A stretch of DNA of 64,000 nucleotides from Loktanella salsilacus. GTDB taxonomy: Bacteria > Pseudomonadota > Alphaproteobacteria > Rhodobacterales > Rhodobacteraceae. Location: the NCBI RefSeq assembly GCF_900114485.1, contig NZ_FOTF01000003.1:62001-126000 (forward strand), written 5' to 3'. A model generated the notes under the pieces. It worked only from the letters and a program-made list of their open reading frames with translations. It was not told the DNA's origin and made no database searches. A program made the translations under genes and the position numbers. This document shows, piece by piece, positions 19,681-30,146 of the stretch; the stretch's first letter is position 1, and every line of letters starts with the position of its first letter.

Positions 19681-20067
19681 ATGTCCCTCAAATCAACACT
19701 TTCCATCATGGTCGTAGACGATATGTCGACCAGCCGGGGTCTGATCACCATGGCTCTCGACGAGATCGGCATCAAAAATGTAGATTTTAAAAGCGATGGG
19801 CAGTCCGCCTTGACCGCGCTTGCAGCCCGACCAGTTCATCTTGTGATTTCCGATTATAACATGCCGGGGCTTGATGGCCTGCAGCTTTTGCATGGATTGC
19901 GGACCAATCGCAGTACGCAGCGCATTGGATTTATCCTCGTCAGTGGTCGCCTGGATGACAACATTGTTGCGACGGGGCGCAAGTTGGGCATGAATAACTT
20001 TATCGCAAAGCCCTTTAATACGCAGCAGATGCGTAAATGCATTGAAGCTGTGGTTGGCCCCCTGTGA
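19681..20067 (+). CDS. cheY: Chemotaxis response regulator CheY (second copy)
   Basis: Second single receiver domain, 128 residues: acidic pair D13/D14, phospho-acceptor D58 (LVISDYNMPGLDG), conserved Ser in FILVSGR and Lys in FIAKPF. The ribosome-binding site GGAGG is strong. Its last bases overlap the GTG start of the CheT-like gene. Having two CheY proteins without CheZ is common in alphaproteobacteria, where one may drain phosphate from the other. Confidence 0.92.
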   Translation: MSLKSTLSIMVVDDMSTSRGLITMALDEIGIKNVDFKSDGQSALTALAARPVHLVISDYNMPGLDGLQLLHGLRTNRSTQRIGFILVSGRLDDNIVATGRKLGMNNFIAKPFNTQQMRKCIEAVVGPL

Positions 20068-20393
20068 CGGTATTGGCGAGCGATATCATGTTGCGTCTTT
20101 CGGTGGAGTTAGCACGCGCCTCTGATTTAGCAGTACAGATTGAAGAGACGATGGATCATGGTCAAACGCGCCGGGAACACGACTTGCGCAATGTCCAGAA
20201 CCTCGATTTGCTGGCGCAGACGCTTGCCGATTTGGGGCGTTTCACGCAGGCGCTTGCGCCAATGCTGACGACCCTTGCGGTAAGCCCGGGCACGGCGACT
20301 GGGGGGATGGCACTGCGCGGGGTGGCTGACCGACTAGCTGGGGCCGCTGTCGATCTGCCTGAAGATGCCGGGGGCGACGTTTGCGTTTTCTAA
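20064..20393 (+). CDS. Small helical chemotaxis-cluster protein with DxxxQ motifs (CheT-like)
   Basis: A 109-residue protein starting with GTG that overlaps the cheY stop (GTGA), so it is translationally coupled to cheY. It is almost all helix-forming. Two DxxxQ motifs are visible: D21-Q25, and D48-Q52 in VQNLDLLAQTL; the second resembles the catalytic helix of the CheY phosphatase CheZ (DLTGQ). A short last gene of rhizobial che operons, CheT, has been described with such a motif. I infer a CheY-phosphate phosphatase or CheR/CheY-binding role; homology to CheT itself is not proven. The stop overlaps the oxyR stop by 4 bases on the other strand. Confidence 0.6.
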   Translation: MTVLASDIMLRLSVELARASDLAVQIEETMDHGQTRREHDLRNVQNLDLLAQTLADLGRFTQALAPMLTTLAVSPGTATGGMALRGVADRLAGAAVDLPEDAGGDVCVF

Positions 20394-21310
20394 GCCGCAT
20401 CCACCGGCATTGCACCGTGTAGGGTTAATGCGGTCGTGCGGACCTGATCGCTAATTTGCAGAAGCTGCGCTGCCATCGGTGTGCTGCGCCGCCAGATCAT
20501 CCCGATCGTCCGCGAAGGGACGGGCCGTGCAAACCGAGCGACACTGACCGGCGCGCTGTTTGCTTCGATCACAACAGCCATGTCGGGAATCAGCGTCACG
20601 CCTATCCCTGCGCCGACCATCTGCACGAGGGTCGTCAGGGCAGAGCCGTCAAGCCATTCACGTGGGCGGGCACTGCGCGTGTCACAAAATGCAAGGGCCT
20701 GATCGCGAAAGCAATGACCTTCCTCCAGAAGTAACAGCCGCATCTGTCGCAGTTGGCCCGCGTCCGGCACGGGTTTGCTGTCATCGGCCTGAGGACGGAT
20801 AAGGACAAAATCCTCGGTCATTAAGGGAACCTCAGTTAACGTAGGTTCCGACACGGGAAGGGCGACAATGGCGGCATCCAGTTGACCTTCCGCGAGCTCG
20901 GCAAGCAGCCTCGGTGTCACGCTTTCGCGTACCTGCAAGTCCAGCCCAGGATAAAGTTCGGTTAGATCAGCGATCAGGCGGGGTAAAAGATAAGGGGCCA
21001 CCGTCGGAATAATGCCAAGCCGCAGCCGCCTGATCATGCCACCTTTGGAAATTTGGGCCAGATCGCCAAGATCATCGACCGACTGTAAAATTGCGCGCGC
21101 CCGTTGTAAAAAGTCCTCTCCAAATACAGTTGGGCGCACCATGCGGGGGCCACGTTCAAACAAGGGCTGTCCCAGGCGTTCTTCCAAGTCTTTGACCTGC
21201 ATGGACAACGCGGGCTGGCTGACGGATTGCATGTCCGCCGCGCGTCCAAAGTGGCCCTGATCTGCAACAGCGCAGGCATAGCGCAGGTGTTTAAGCGTTA
21301 TATTTTTCAT
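20390..21310 (-). CDS. oxyR: Hydrogen-peroxide sensor OxyR (LysR family)
   Basis: LysR-type transcription factor of 306 residues with an N-terminal winged helix (LKHLRYACAVADQGHFGRAA) and effector domain from about residue 90. The redox cysteines of OxyR are both present at the expected spacing: C200 in EGHCFRDQAL and C209 in AFCDTR. It is divergent from katG, the classic OxyR target, with 114 bases between the start codons. A peroxide-formed disulfide would activate katG. Confidence 0.93.
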   Translation of the reverse strand: MKNITLKHLRYACAVADQGHFGRAADMQSVSQPALSMQVKDLEERLGQPLFERGPRMVRPTVFGEDFLQRARAILQSVDDLGDLAQISKGGMIRRLRLGIIPTVAPYLLPRLIADLTELYPGLDLQVRESVTPRLLAELAEGQLDAAIVALPVSEPTLTEVPLMTEDFVLIRPQADDSKPVPDAGQLRQMRLLLLEEGHCFRDQALAFCDTRSARPREWLDGSALTTLVQMVGAGIGVTLIPDMAVVIEANSAPVSVARFARPVPSRTIGMIWRRSTPMAAQLLQISDQVRTTALTLHGAMPVDAA

Positions 21311-21316
21311 AAGCTG

Positions 21317-21347
21317 AACTTATCGTAACAATCAGTAGATACAAGTT
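21317..21347. promoter_or_regulatory. Candidate OxyR-binding dyad between oxyR and katG
   Basis: An imperfect inverted repeat with arms AACTTATC and GATACAAGTT lies just before oxyR in the oxyR-katG spacer. OxyR sites are long, weakly conserved dyads with ATAG/CTAT-like elements, and this is the only clear symmetry in the spacer. Position fits autorepression of oxyR and activation of katG. By eye only. Confidence 0.35.
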
Positions 21348-21403
21348 CCTCTAATCGCTTTGGCCCGTTAAACAGGCGTCACAAAGGCAAATTAGACCAC
21401 TAG

Positions 21404-23632
<2,229 letters not shown>

Positions 23633-23639
23633 ACCACTA

Positions 23640-23668
23640 CGCCGCGGCCTTGGATTGGGGCCGCGGCG
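23640..23668 (+). terminator. Hairpin after katG
   Basis: A 10-bp GC-rich stem (CGCCGCGGCC / GGCCGCGGCG) with a 9-base loop begins 8 bases after the katG stop. There is no T-run behind it, so termination efficiency is uncertain. Confidence 0.55.
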
Positions 23669-23670
23669 AT

Positions 23671-23684
23671 CCCAAACGTTTCGG
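23671..23684. promoter_or_regulatory. LacI-type operator upstream of the agl regulator gene
   Basis: CCCAAACGTTTCGG differs at one position from the perfect palindrome in front of aglE. It sits 66 bases before the regulator start, so autoregulation by the LacI-family protein is likely. The AAACGTTT core with central CG is typical of this family. Confidence 0.7.
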
Positions 23685-23749
23685 AATAGGCGCGGGCAGG
23701 GACCTGCCCCACTTGCAACACCCCGCAGTTATCCGCCAAGCTGCGGTTT

Positions 23750-24796
23750 ATGGTTACACTCAAAGACATCAGCCGCGACGTCGGTCTATCGATTACGCAG
23801 GTCAGCCGCGCGCTGGGCGGGCATACGGATGTGAACGCAGCGACGCGGGAACGGGTGCAGCTTGCCGCAACCCGGCTGGGCTATCGTCCCAATGCCATCG
23901 CTCGCAGCTTGAAAACCGGGCGGTCGGGCATCGTGGCGATGATTGTCGCGGGCTCGCGCGATCCCGATTCCAACGCGCACCTGTTCGAAATTGTCATGGG
24001 CCTATCGGCCGAAATCTCGGCGCTTGGGTTGCAGTTCGTCCTGCATGTCGGCCAGCCCGGTGCTGACGTGGTGAAATTGCATACAGAGCTTTACCGCAGT
24101 GGTGGCATCGACGGTTTCGTCATCATCGGCCCGTCCCCCGCTGACCCGCGCATCAAATGCCTTACTGACCTCGGCGCCCCCTTCATCGTTCACGGCCGCG
24201 ATCCAGAGCAGCCCCATCCCTTCGTCGATATCGACAACTTCGACGTTGGCCGCACCATGGCTGACCATCTTTTGTCGCTGGGCCATCGCCGTATTGCCTT
24301 CCTCAACGGGCCATTAAGCGAGTTCTTTGCAATCCAGCGCCAACGCGGCGTTGACGCCGCTTTCGCGGCGCATGGCCTGTCGGTTGACCCTGCGCTGATG
24401 CGATCCATCACTATGATAGAGCCGCAAGGCCGCAGCGCCGCGCGCGATTTACTGCAACTTGATAACCCGCCCACGGCCATCATTGCGGGCAACACGATGA
24501 TTGCGCGCGGGGTCTATCACGCGGCCGCTGATGCCGGCGTCAGCATTCCGGGCGATTTGTCGGTTCTTGCGCATGACGACGGCTTAGAACTGTTTCCGGC
24601 CGCCGGTTTCGAGCCGCCGTTGGGCGGGACGTCAGCGCATCTTAGTGCAGCGTGGATCAGCCTATCTGCGGACTTAAAGCAGATCATTGCTGCGTCGAAA
24701 ACGCCTATGCACAACCGAATTCTTGACCTAACCTTTGATAAAGGCAGCGCGACACAATCAATTTTAGTTGACAGGTCCATGCCTGTCGGCCCTTAA
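23750..24796 (+). CDS. aglR: LacI-family regulator of the alpha-glucoside operon
   Basis: DNA-binding repressor of 348 residues. The helix-turn-helix is at residues 4-24 (LKDISRDVGLSITQVSRALGG), the hinge helix LGYRPNAIARSLKTG follows, and the rest is a periplasmic-binding-protein-like sugar domain (FVDIDNFDVGRTMADHLLSLG). It lies directly before aglE, and near-identical operators precede both genes, so it most likely represses the agl operon and itself until an alpha-glucoside or a metabolite of one binds. The symbol is given from context. Confidence 0.88.
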   Translation: MVTLKDISRDVGLSITQVSRALGGHTDVNAATRERVQLAATRLGYRPNAIARSLKTGRSGIVAMIVAGSRDPDSNAHLFEIVMGLSAEISALGLQFVLHVGQPGADVVKLHTELYRSGGIDGFVIIGPSPADPRIKCLTDLGAPFIVHGRDPEQPHPFVDIDNFDVGRTMADHLLSLGHRRIAFLNGPLSEFFAIQRQRGVDAAFAAHGLSVDPALMRSITMIEPQGRSAARDLLQLDNPPTAIIAGNTMIARGVYHAAADAGVSIPGDLSVLAHDDGLELFPAAGFEPPLGGTSAHLSAAWISLSADLKQIIAASKTPMHNRILDLTFDKGSATQSILVDRSMPVGP

Positions 24797-24812
24797 TCCG
24801 AAACGTTTCGGA
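24797..24812. promoter_or_regulatory. Perfect LacI-type operator in front of aglE
   Basis: TCCGAAACGTTTCGGA is a 16-base perfect palindrome beginning on the base after the regulator stop codon and ending 39 bases before the aglE ATG. A second, overlapping dyad, TCGGAA-GA-TTCCGA, runs to 24821. It matches the site at 23671 in 13 of 14 core bases. This is the expected binding site of the adjacent LacI-family protein. Confidence 0.85.
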
Positions 24813-24851
24813 AGATTCCGAACCAAGACTTACTCTGGGAGGAGACCACCA

Positions 24852-26213
24852 ATGATCCGCACACTTTCCGGCGTCAGCGTTGTTGCGCTGCTGGCCGTAT
24901 CAGCAAGCTCCGCGTCCGCGCAGGACCTGATGTTCCCCAAGGGCGAAGGCGATTTTAGCTGGGCTGCCTTGGAATCCTTTGCCGCAAGCCACGACTACAC
25001 AGGCGAAAAGCTGATGGTCACCGGGGCGACGACCGGCGATGACGCAGAGCGTTACCGCACTCTTTATGCGTATTTCACGGATGCGACCGGTGCCGAGGTC
25101 GAATACTCCGGCTCCGAATCCTTCGAGCAGGACATCGTGATCGCTTCCCAAGCGGGCGGTCTGCCTGACGTCGCCCTGTTCCCGCAGCCCGGTTTGGCCA
25201 AGGACCTTGCGTCCAAGGGCGCATTGGTCGCGGTCGATGACGCGATGACCGATTTCATGACGACGAACTACGCCGCTGGTGACAGCTGGAAACAGCTCGC
25301 GACTTTCCCCGGTTCTGACGGCGCCGACCACGTCTTTGGCCTGTTCTTTGGCACAGACGTCAAATCGCTGGTTTGGTATGTGCCAGAACAGTTCGAAGAG
25401 GCCGGCTACGAGATTCCCGAAACCCAAGAAGACCTGTTCGCCCTGTCCGAGCAGATTGTCGCAGACGGCGGCACCCCGTGGTGCATCGGTCTGGGGTCGG
25501 GCGCTGCAACGGGCTGGCCCGCGACTGACTGGGTCGAGGACATGATGCTCCGCACCGCTTCGCTCGAAGACTACGACCGCTGGGTCAGCAACGATTTGAA
25601 GTTCAACGACCCCATCGTCGTGAACGCGATCGAACAGTACGGCAAATACGCCCTGACCGAAGGTTTCGTCGATGGCGGCCCCTCCGCTGCGGCCAGCACT
25701 GACTTCCGCGATAGCCCCGATGGCATGTTCGACTTCCCGCCAAAGTGCTACATGCACAAGCAGGCGTCGTTTATCCCGATCTTCTTCCCTGAAGGTGTCG
25801 AAGCTGGCACGGACGTCGAATTCTTCTACTTCCCACCCTTCGCATCCGAAGAATCACTGGGCCGTCCCGTTCTTGGCTCCGGCGGTTTGGCCTCTGTCAC
25901 CAACGATCGTGACGTGACCAAGGGCTTCATGGAATTCCTCGGCAGCCCAATCGCGCACGAGATCATGATGGCGCAGGGCCAGTTCTTGTCGCCGCACAAG
26001 GACGCAAACCTCGACATCTATACCTCTGACGTTCAGCGCGCCTTGGGCGAAATCCTGACAACGGCGACGTCCTTCCGCTTTGACGGATCGGACCTGATGC
26101 CCGGCGAGATTGGCACAAACGCCTTCTGGACCGGCATGGTGGACTACACCACTGGCAAGCCCGCACAGCAGGTCGCTGACGAAGTCCAGACCCGCTGGGA
26201 TGCAATCCAGTAA
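24852..26213 (+). CDS. aglE: Alpha-glucoside ABC transporter, periplasmic binding protein
   Basis: Captures alpha-glucosides (trehalose, sucrose or maltose type sugars in characterised relatives) in the periplasm. The protein has 453 residues, starting at the ATG at 24852 behind GGGAGGAG and beginning with a signal peptide (cleavage near SASA). The mature domain is a large extracellular solute-binding family 1 protein (SGSESFEQDIVIASQAGGLP, TPWCIGLGSGAATGWPATDW). An in-frame extension of 28 codons upstream overlaps the operator and is rejected. First gene of aglEFGK. Confidence 0.9.
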   Translation: MIRTLSGVSVVALLAVSASSASAQDLMFPKGEGDFSWAALESFAASHDYTGEKLMVTGATTGDDAERYRTLYAYFTDATGAEVEYSGSESFEQDIVIASQAGGLPDVALFPQPGLAKDLASKGALVAVDDAMTDFMTTNYAAGDSWKQLATFPGSDGADHVFGLFFGTDVKSLVWYVPEQFEEAGYEIPETQEDLFALSEQIVADGGTPWCIGLGSGAATGWPATDWVEDMMLRTASLEDYDRWVSNDLKFNDPIVVNAIEQYGKYALTEGFVDGGPSAAASTDFRDSPDGMFDFPPKCYMHKQASFIPIFFPEGVEAGTDVEFFYFPPFASEESLGRPVLGSGGLASVTNDRDVTKGFMEFLGSPIAHEIMMAQGQFLSPHKDANLDIYTSDVQRALGEILTTATSFRFDGSDLMPGEIGTNAFWTGMVDYTTGKPAQQVADEVQTRWDAIQ

Positions 26214-26303
26214 AATACTGAGTGCGCCGGGCCTGCGGGTCCGGCGCATATCATCTGCGGGCCTTGCCCGTCACTTTTTCAGCGATCTTGAGGAGGGGCA
26301 CGC

Positions 26304-27281
26304 GTGAATCCGGTCTTTCAGGGGCTTTTGACGATCCTTATCGGCGTCGGGGGCATCTTCGCTTACTTCGTGCTGTCGAACATGTTGCTGGACAAGGTGC
26401 TGTTCCCGGCGAAGGGGCCGAACGCATCGCGCAATATCAACCGCGCCAATCTGATCCGGCCGTGGTTATTTCTGGCCCCTACCATCATCGCGCTCTCGCT
26501 CTATCTGGTCTATCCGGTGATCGGATCCTTCATCCGCTCGCTCTATAATCGGTCTGGCGACCAGTTCATCGGCTTCGGTAACTATTCCTCTCTCATTGCA
26601 TCCCCTGATTTCCGCACTGCGTTCATGAACAATGTGCTTTGGGCGCTGTTCGTGCCTGCCGTGTCGACATTCCTTGGTCTGGTGATCGCCCAGCTGACGG
26701 ACAAGCTGTCTTGGGGCAATATCGCCAAGTCGATCATCTTTATGCCCATGGCGATTTCCTTCGTCGGTGCATCGCTGATCTGGAAATTCGTCTACGCCAT
26801 CGACCCGAACCTTGGCATCATCAACGCGATCCGCGCCTCTATGGGCCTGAACCCATTGGATGTGTTGCAACTTGCGTTCTGGAATAACTTCTTCCTGATG
26901 GCGATCCTGATCTGGGTGCAAACTGGCTTTGCCATGGTCATCCTGTCCGCCGCCCTGCGCGGTATCCCCGAAGAAACGATCGAGGCAGCCGTCATCGACG
27001 GCGCCAACCCGTTCCAGATCTTCATGAAAATTCAAGTGCCGCAGGTTACGGGCACCATTGTCGTCGTTTGGACGACAACGACCATTCTTGTGCTGAAAGT
27101 TTTCGATATCGTTTACGCCATGACGGGCGGCAACTTTAACACGCAGATTTTGCCCAGCTACATGATGCAGTTCATGTTCCGCGACGACGGACGCGCCACG
27201 GCCGTGGCTATCGTCATCATGCTGATTGTGACGCCGGTGATGATCCAGAACATCATCCAAGCGCGCAAAGAAATGCGCTGA
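26304..27281 (+). CDS. aglF: Alpha-glucoside ABC transporter permease AglF
   Basis: Inner-membrane permease of 325 residues with about seven or eight spans. The start is GTG with AGGAGG seven bases upstream. The ATPase-coupling EAA loop is visible near residue 230 (EAAVIDGANPFQIFMKIQVP). An N-terminal extra span (GLLTILIGVGGIFAYFVLSNML) precedes the core, as in MalF-like subunits. Partner of AglG. Confidence 0.9.
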   Translation: MNPVFQGLLTILIGVGGIFAYFVLSNMLLDKVLFPAKGPNASRNINRANLIRPWLFLAPTIIALSLYLVYPVIGSFIRSLYNRSGDQFIGFGNYSSLIASPDFRTAFMNNVLWALFVPAVSTFLGLVIAQLTDKLSWGNIAKSIIFMPMAISFVGASLIWKFVYAIDPNLGIINAIRASMGLNPLDVLQLAFWNNFFLMAILIWVQTGFAMVILSAALRGIPEETIEAAVIDGANPFQIFMKIQVPQVTGTIVVVWTTTTILVLKVFDIVYAMTGGNFNTQILPSYMMQFMFRDDGRATAVAIVIMLIVTPVMIQNIIQARKEMR

Positions 27282-27292
27282 GGGAGGCTGAT

Positions 27293-28447
27293 ATGGACAA
27301 TATCGTCGGCAAGAAAACCGGCCTTGCGGTCGCAGCCAACCTGACCGTCGCCATCCTTGTGGTGCTGTGGCTGATCCCGACCATCGGCCTGCTGGTGTCA
27401 TCCTTCCGCGACCGCGACGCGATTTCGGCCACGGGTTGGTGGCGCGCGCCTTTTTCCACCGAACAGACGTTCCGGGGCAGGGGGGATACCGAAACAGTCA
27501 CGCAGGACGGCGCCCTTTTTATCCTGACTGGCAACGTCTTTGACGATCCAGAGGTCGCCCCGTCCTTCCCGGACGGTCCCGCCACAATCAGCGCCTTTGG
27601 CACCCGCGGCAACAACCCCGGCGAATACACCGCTGGCACCACCGCCGATCTCGGGGATGGAGAGGCGCTGCTGATCAACGCCGACGGCACCTATCGCTAT
27701 GCCCTGCCAGAGGACCCCGGAAGCCGCGGCCCGCGCTACTATATCCAAGCCAAGACACCGCCCAAGTTCACCCTGTCCAACTACGAAACCGTCATCACGG
27801 CGGGCGGCATGGGGCAGGCGTTTATCAACACGCTGACCGTGACGATCCCTGCCACGATCATCCCGATCCTGATGGCGGCCTTCGCGGCTTACGCCCTCGC
27901 GTGGATGGATTTCGCGGGCCGCTCTTGGATCATCGCCGCGATCATCGGCCTGCTGGTCGTTCCGCTGCAACTGGCGCTGGTGCCAATGTTGCAACTGCAC
28001 AATCAGGTTGGCATCGGGCAAAGCTTCCTCGGCATCTGGCTCGCTCACTCTGCCTTTGGCCAGCCGCTCGCCGTATATCTTTTGCGCAACTACATGATCG
28101 GTCTGCCGCGCGATATCATCGAATCCGCCCGTGTCGACGGCGGTACCGATTTCCAGATCTTCATGAAGATCGTCCTGCCCCTGTCCTTTCCCGCGCTCGC
28201 CGCCTTCGCGATTTTCCAGTTCTTGTGGACGTGGAACGACCTACTGGTCGCCAAGGTCTTCTTGCCCAGCGGCGAGGCGACCAAGGTCATGACCGTCAAA
28301 ATCGCCGACGACCTGCTTGGCTCGCGCGGCGGCGATTGGGGCATCCTTGCCTCTGCCGCTTTCGTGTCGATTGCCGTGCCGCTCCTCGTCTTCTTCTCTC
28401 TGCAACGCTACCTCGTCCGCGGCCTGCTGGCCGGGTCCGTGAAATAA
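27293..28447 (+). CDS. aglG: Alpha-glucoside ABC transporter permease AglG
   Basis: Second permease, 384 residues. A first span at about 12-35 is followed by a periplasmic loop of roughly 125 residues (PFSTEQTFRGRG to PPKFTLSNYETV), a feature of the AglG subgroup, and then by the six-span core with the EAA-like loop ESARVDGGTDFQIFMKIVLP. It ends 12 bases before the ATPase gene; the alpha-glucosidase gene often found at this point is absent. Confidence 0.9.
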   Translation: MDNIVGKKTGLAVAANLTVAILVVLWLIPTIGLLVSSFRDRDAISATGWWRAPFSTEQTFRGRGDTETVTQDGALFILTGNVFDDPEVAPSFPDGPATISAFGTRGNNPGEYTAGTTADLGDGEALLINADGTYRYALPEDPGSRGPRYYIQAKTPPKFTLSNYETVITAGGMGQAFINTLTVTIPATIIPILMAAFAAYALAWMDFAGRSWIIAAIIGLLVVPLQLALVPMLQLHNQVGIGQSFLGIWLAHSAFGQPLAVYLLRNYMIGLPRDIIESARVDGGTDFQIFMKIVLPLSFPALAAFAIFQFLWTWNDLLVAKVFLPSGEATKVMTVKIADDLLGSRGGDWGILASAAFVSIAVPLLVFFSLQRYLVRGLLAGSVK

Positions 28448-28459
28448 GGAGTCCTTGCC

Positions 28460-29554
28460 ATGGCCACCCTCAAATTGACGAACGTCGGCAAGACCTATGG
28501 CGGCACCGTCGACGTGTTGAATGACATCAACCTTGATATCGAAACTGGCGAACTTATCGTCTTCGTCGGCCCCTCTGGCTGCGGAAAATCCACACTTTTG
28601 CGGATGATCGCAGGACTAGAGCGGATCACGCAGGGCGAGCTGCAAATCGACGGGCGCGTCGTCAACGACATCCCGCCCGCCCAACGCGGCATCGCGATGG
28701 TGTTTCAAAGTTATGCGCTTTACCCCCATATGACCGTGCGCGATAACATGACTTTTGCACTGAAATTGGCAAAAAAGAGTAAAGAAGAAATCGACGCCGC
28801 CGTGTCCAAAGCCGCCCGCATCCTGCAACTCGAACCCTACCTCGACCGCCTGCCAAAGGCGCTGTCTGGCGGGCAGCGGCAGCGTGTCGCCATTGGTCGG
28901 TCCATCGTGCGCGACCCCAAGGTGTACCTGTTTGACGAACCGCTCTCGAACCTTGACGCCGCCCTGCGCGTCGCCACCCGGATCGAGATCGCGCAGCTCA
29001 AGGAAACTATGCCCGAAAGCACGATGATCTACGTCACCCACGACCAGGTCGAGGCGATGACGCTGGCCTCTCGCATCGTCGTGCTGGCCAACAAAGGCAT
29101 CGCACAGGTCGGCACGCCGCTGGAACTGTACGAGCGGCCCGAAAACGAATTTGTCGCCCAGTTCATCGGTAGCCCCGCCATGAACTTGCTGGCAGGCGAA
29201 ATCGTCGAAACCGGCCCGCGCACCATGGTCAAACTAGTCGGCGGCGGCACCGCAATCGCCGCCGTCGAAACCCAAGCCGCTGACAAGGGCCTCAAGGTCA
29301 ATGTCGGCGTCCGGCCCGAAGACCTGACCTCTGTGCAAGACGGCGCACCCTATATATTCGAGGGCAAGGTTAACATCACCGAAGCACTAGGAGAGGTCAC
29401 GCTGCTGTATTTCGACCGCGTTGGCGATAATGACGCGGTCATCGGCAAGCTGCCCGGCATTCACAAAGGCCTGCGCGGCACATCTGTCCGCATGACGGCG
29501 GAACCGGATAAGGTGCAAATCTTTCACAACGGTCAGTCCCTGCATTATCGCTAG
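28460..29554 (+). CDS. aglK: Alpha-glucoside ABC transporter ATPase AglK
   Basis: MalK-type ATPase of 364 residues that powers AglFG. Walker A is VGPSGCGKST, the Q loop MVFQSYALYPHMTV, signature LSGGQRQRVAIGRS, Walker B VYLFDEPLSNLDA and the H loop THDQVEAM. A C-terminal TOBE regulatory part follows (VGVRPEDL). It closes the operon. Confidence 0.93.
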   Translation: MATLKLTNVGKTYGGTVDVLNDINLDIETGELIVFVGPSGCGKSTLLRMIAGLERITQGELQIDGRVVNDIPPAQRGIAMVFQSYALYPHMTVRDNMTFALKLAKKSKEEIDAAVSKAARILQLEPYLDRLPKALSGGQRQRVAIGRSIVRDPKVYLFDEPLSNLDAALRVATRIEIAQLKETMPESTMIYVTHDQVEAMTLASRIVVLANKGIAQVGTPLELYERPENEFVAQFIGSPAMNLLAGEIVETGPRTMVKLVGGGTAIAAVETQAADKGLKVNVGVRPEDLTSVQDGAPYIFEGKVNITEALGEVTLLYFDRVGDNDAVIGKLPGIHKGLRGTSVRMTAEPDKVQIFHNGQSLHYR

Positions 29555-29620
29555 GGGCAGCCGACGTTGCGGCGAAAAAACAGCCTCCCCGCCGCTGATG
29601 TCCCGTGCTAAAGGTGCGCC

Positions 29621-30055
29621 ATGAAAAGCATTCTTGTCCTCAACGGCCCGAACCTGAACCTGCTTGGCAAACGCCAGCCCGAAATCTATGGCCATGCCAC
29701 CCTTGATGACGTGGCCGATCTATGCCGCGCCGCCGCCGGCGATGTCACGATCCGGATGGAGCAGTCCAACCACGAAGGCCAGCTGATCGACTGGATCCAC
29801 GAGGCGCGCACCGCGCACGCCGGGATCGTGATTAACGCTGGGGCTTATACCCACACCTCTGTCGCGATTTTTGACGCGCTGAACGCTTTCGACGGTCCCG
29901 TGATCGAAGTGCATATCTCGAACGTGCACAAACGAGAGTCATTCCGCCATCACTCCTACATCTCGCCCCGCGCTGACGGTGTGATCGTGGGCTTCGGCAT
30001 TAATGGTTACGCCGCTGCGGTGCGCCAGATCTGCGATCTGATCAACGCCAGCTGA
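29621..30055 (+). CDS. aroQ: 3-dehydroquinate dehydratase, type II
   Basis: Shikimate-pathway enzyme that dehydrates 3-dehydroquinate, 144 residues. It begins [20 protein letters not shown], with the flexible-loop Arg and Tyr (QPEIYG), [42 protein letters not shown] and the C-terminal catalytic His in FRHHSYIS. Ribosome-binding site AAAGG. It stands alone between aglK and glpK. Confidence 0.96.
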   Translation: MKSILVLNGPNLNLLGKRQPEIYGHATLDDVADLCRAAAGDVTIRMEQSNHEGQLIDWIHEARTAHAGIVINAGAYTHTSVAIFDALNAFDGPVIEVHISNVHKRESFRHHSYISPRADGVIVGFGINGYAAAVRQICDLINAS

Positions 30056-30146
30056 CCCGCCAACCAGCACCCTCTTTCGCACCGCGATCAAATCGGCCAT
30101 CTTCGCCGCGAAACATCACAGCCGCACCAACTGCCAAAGGGACGCC

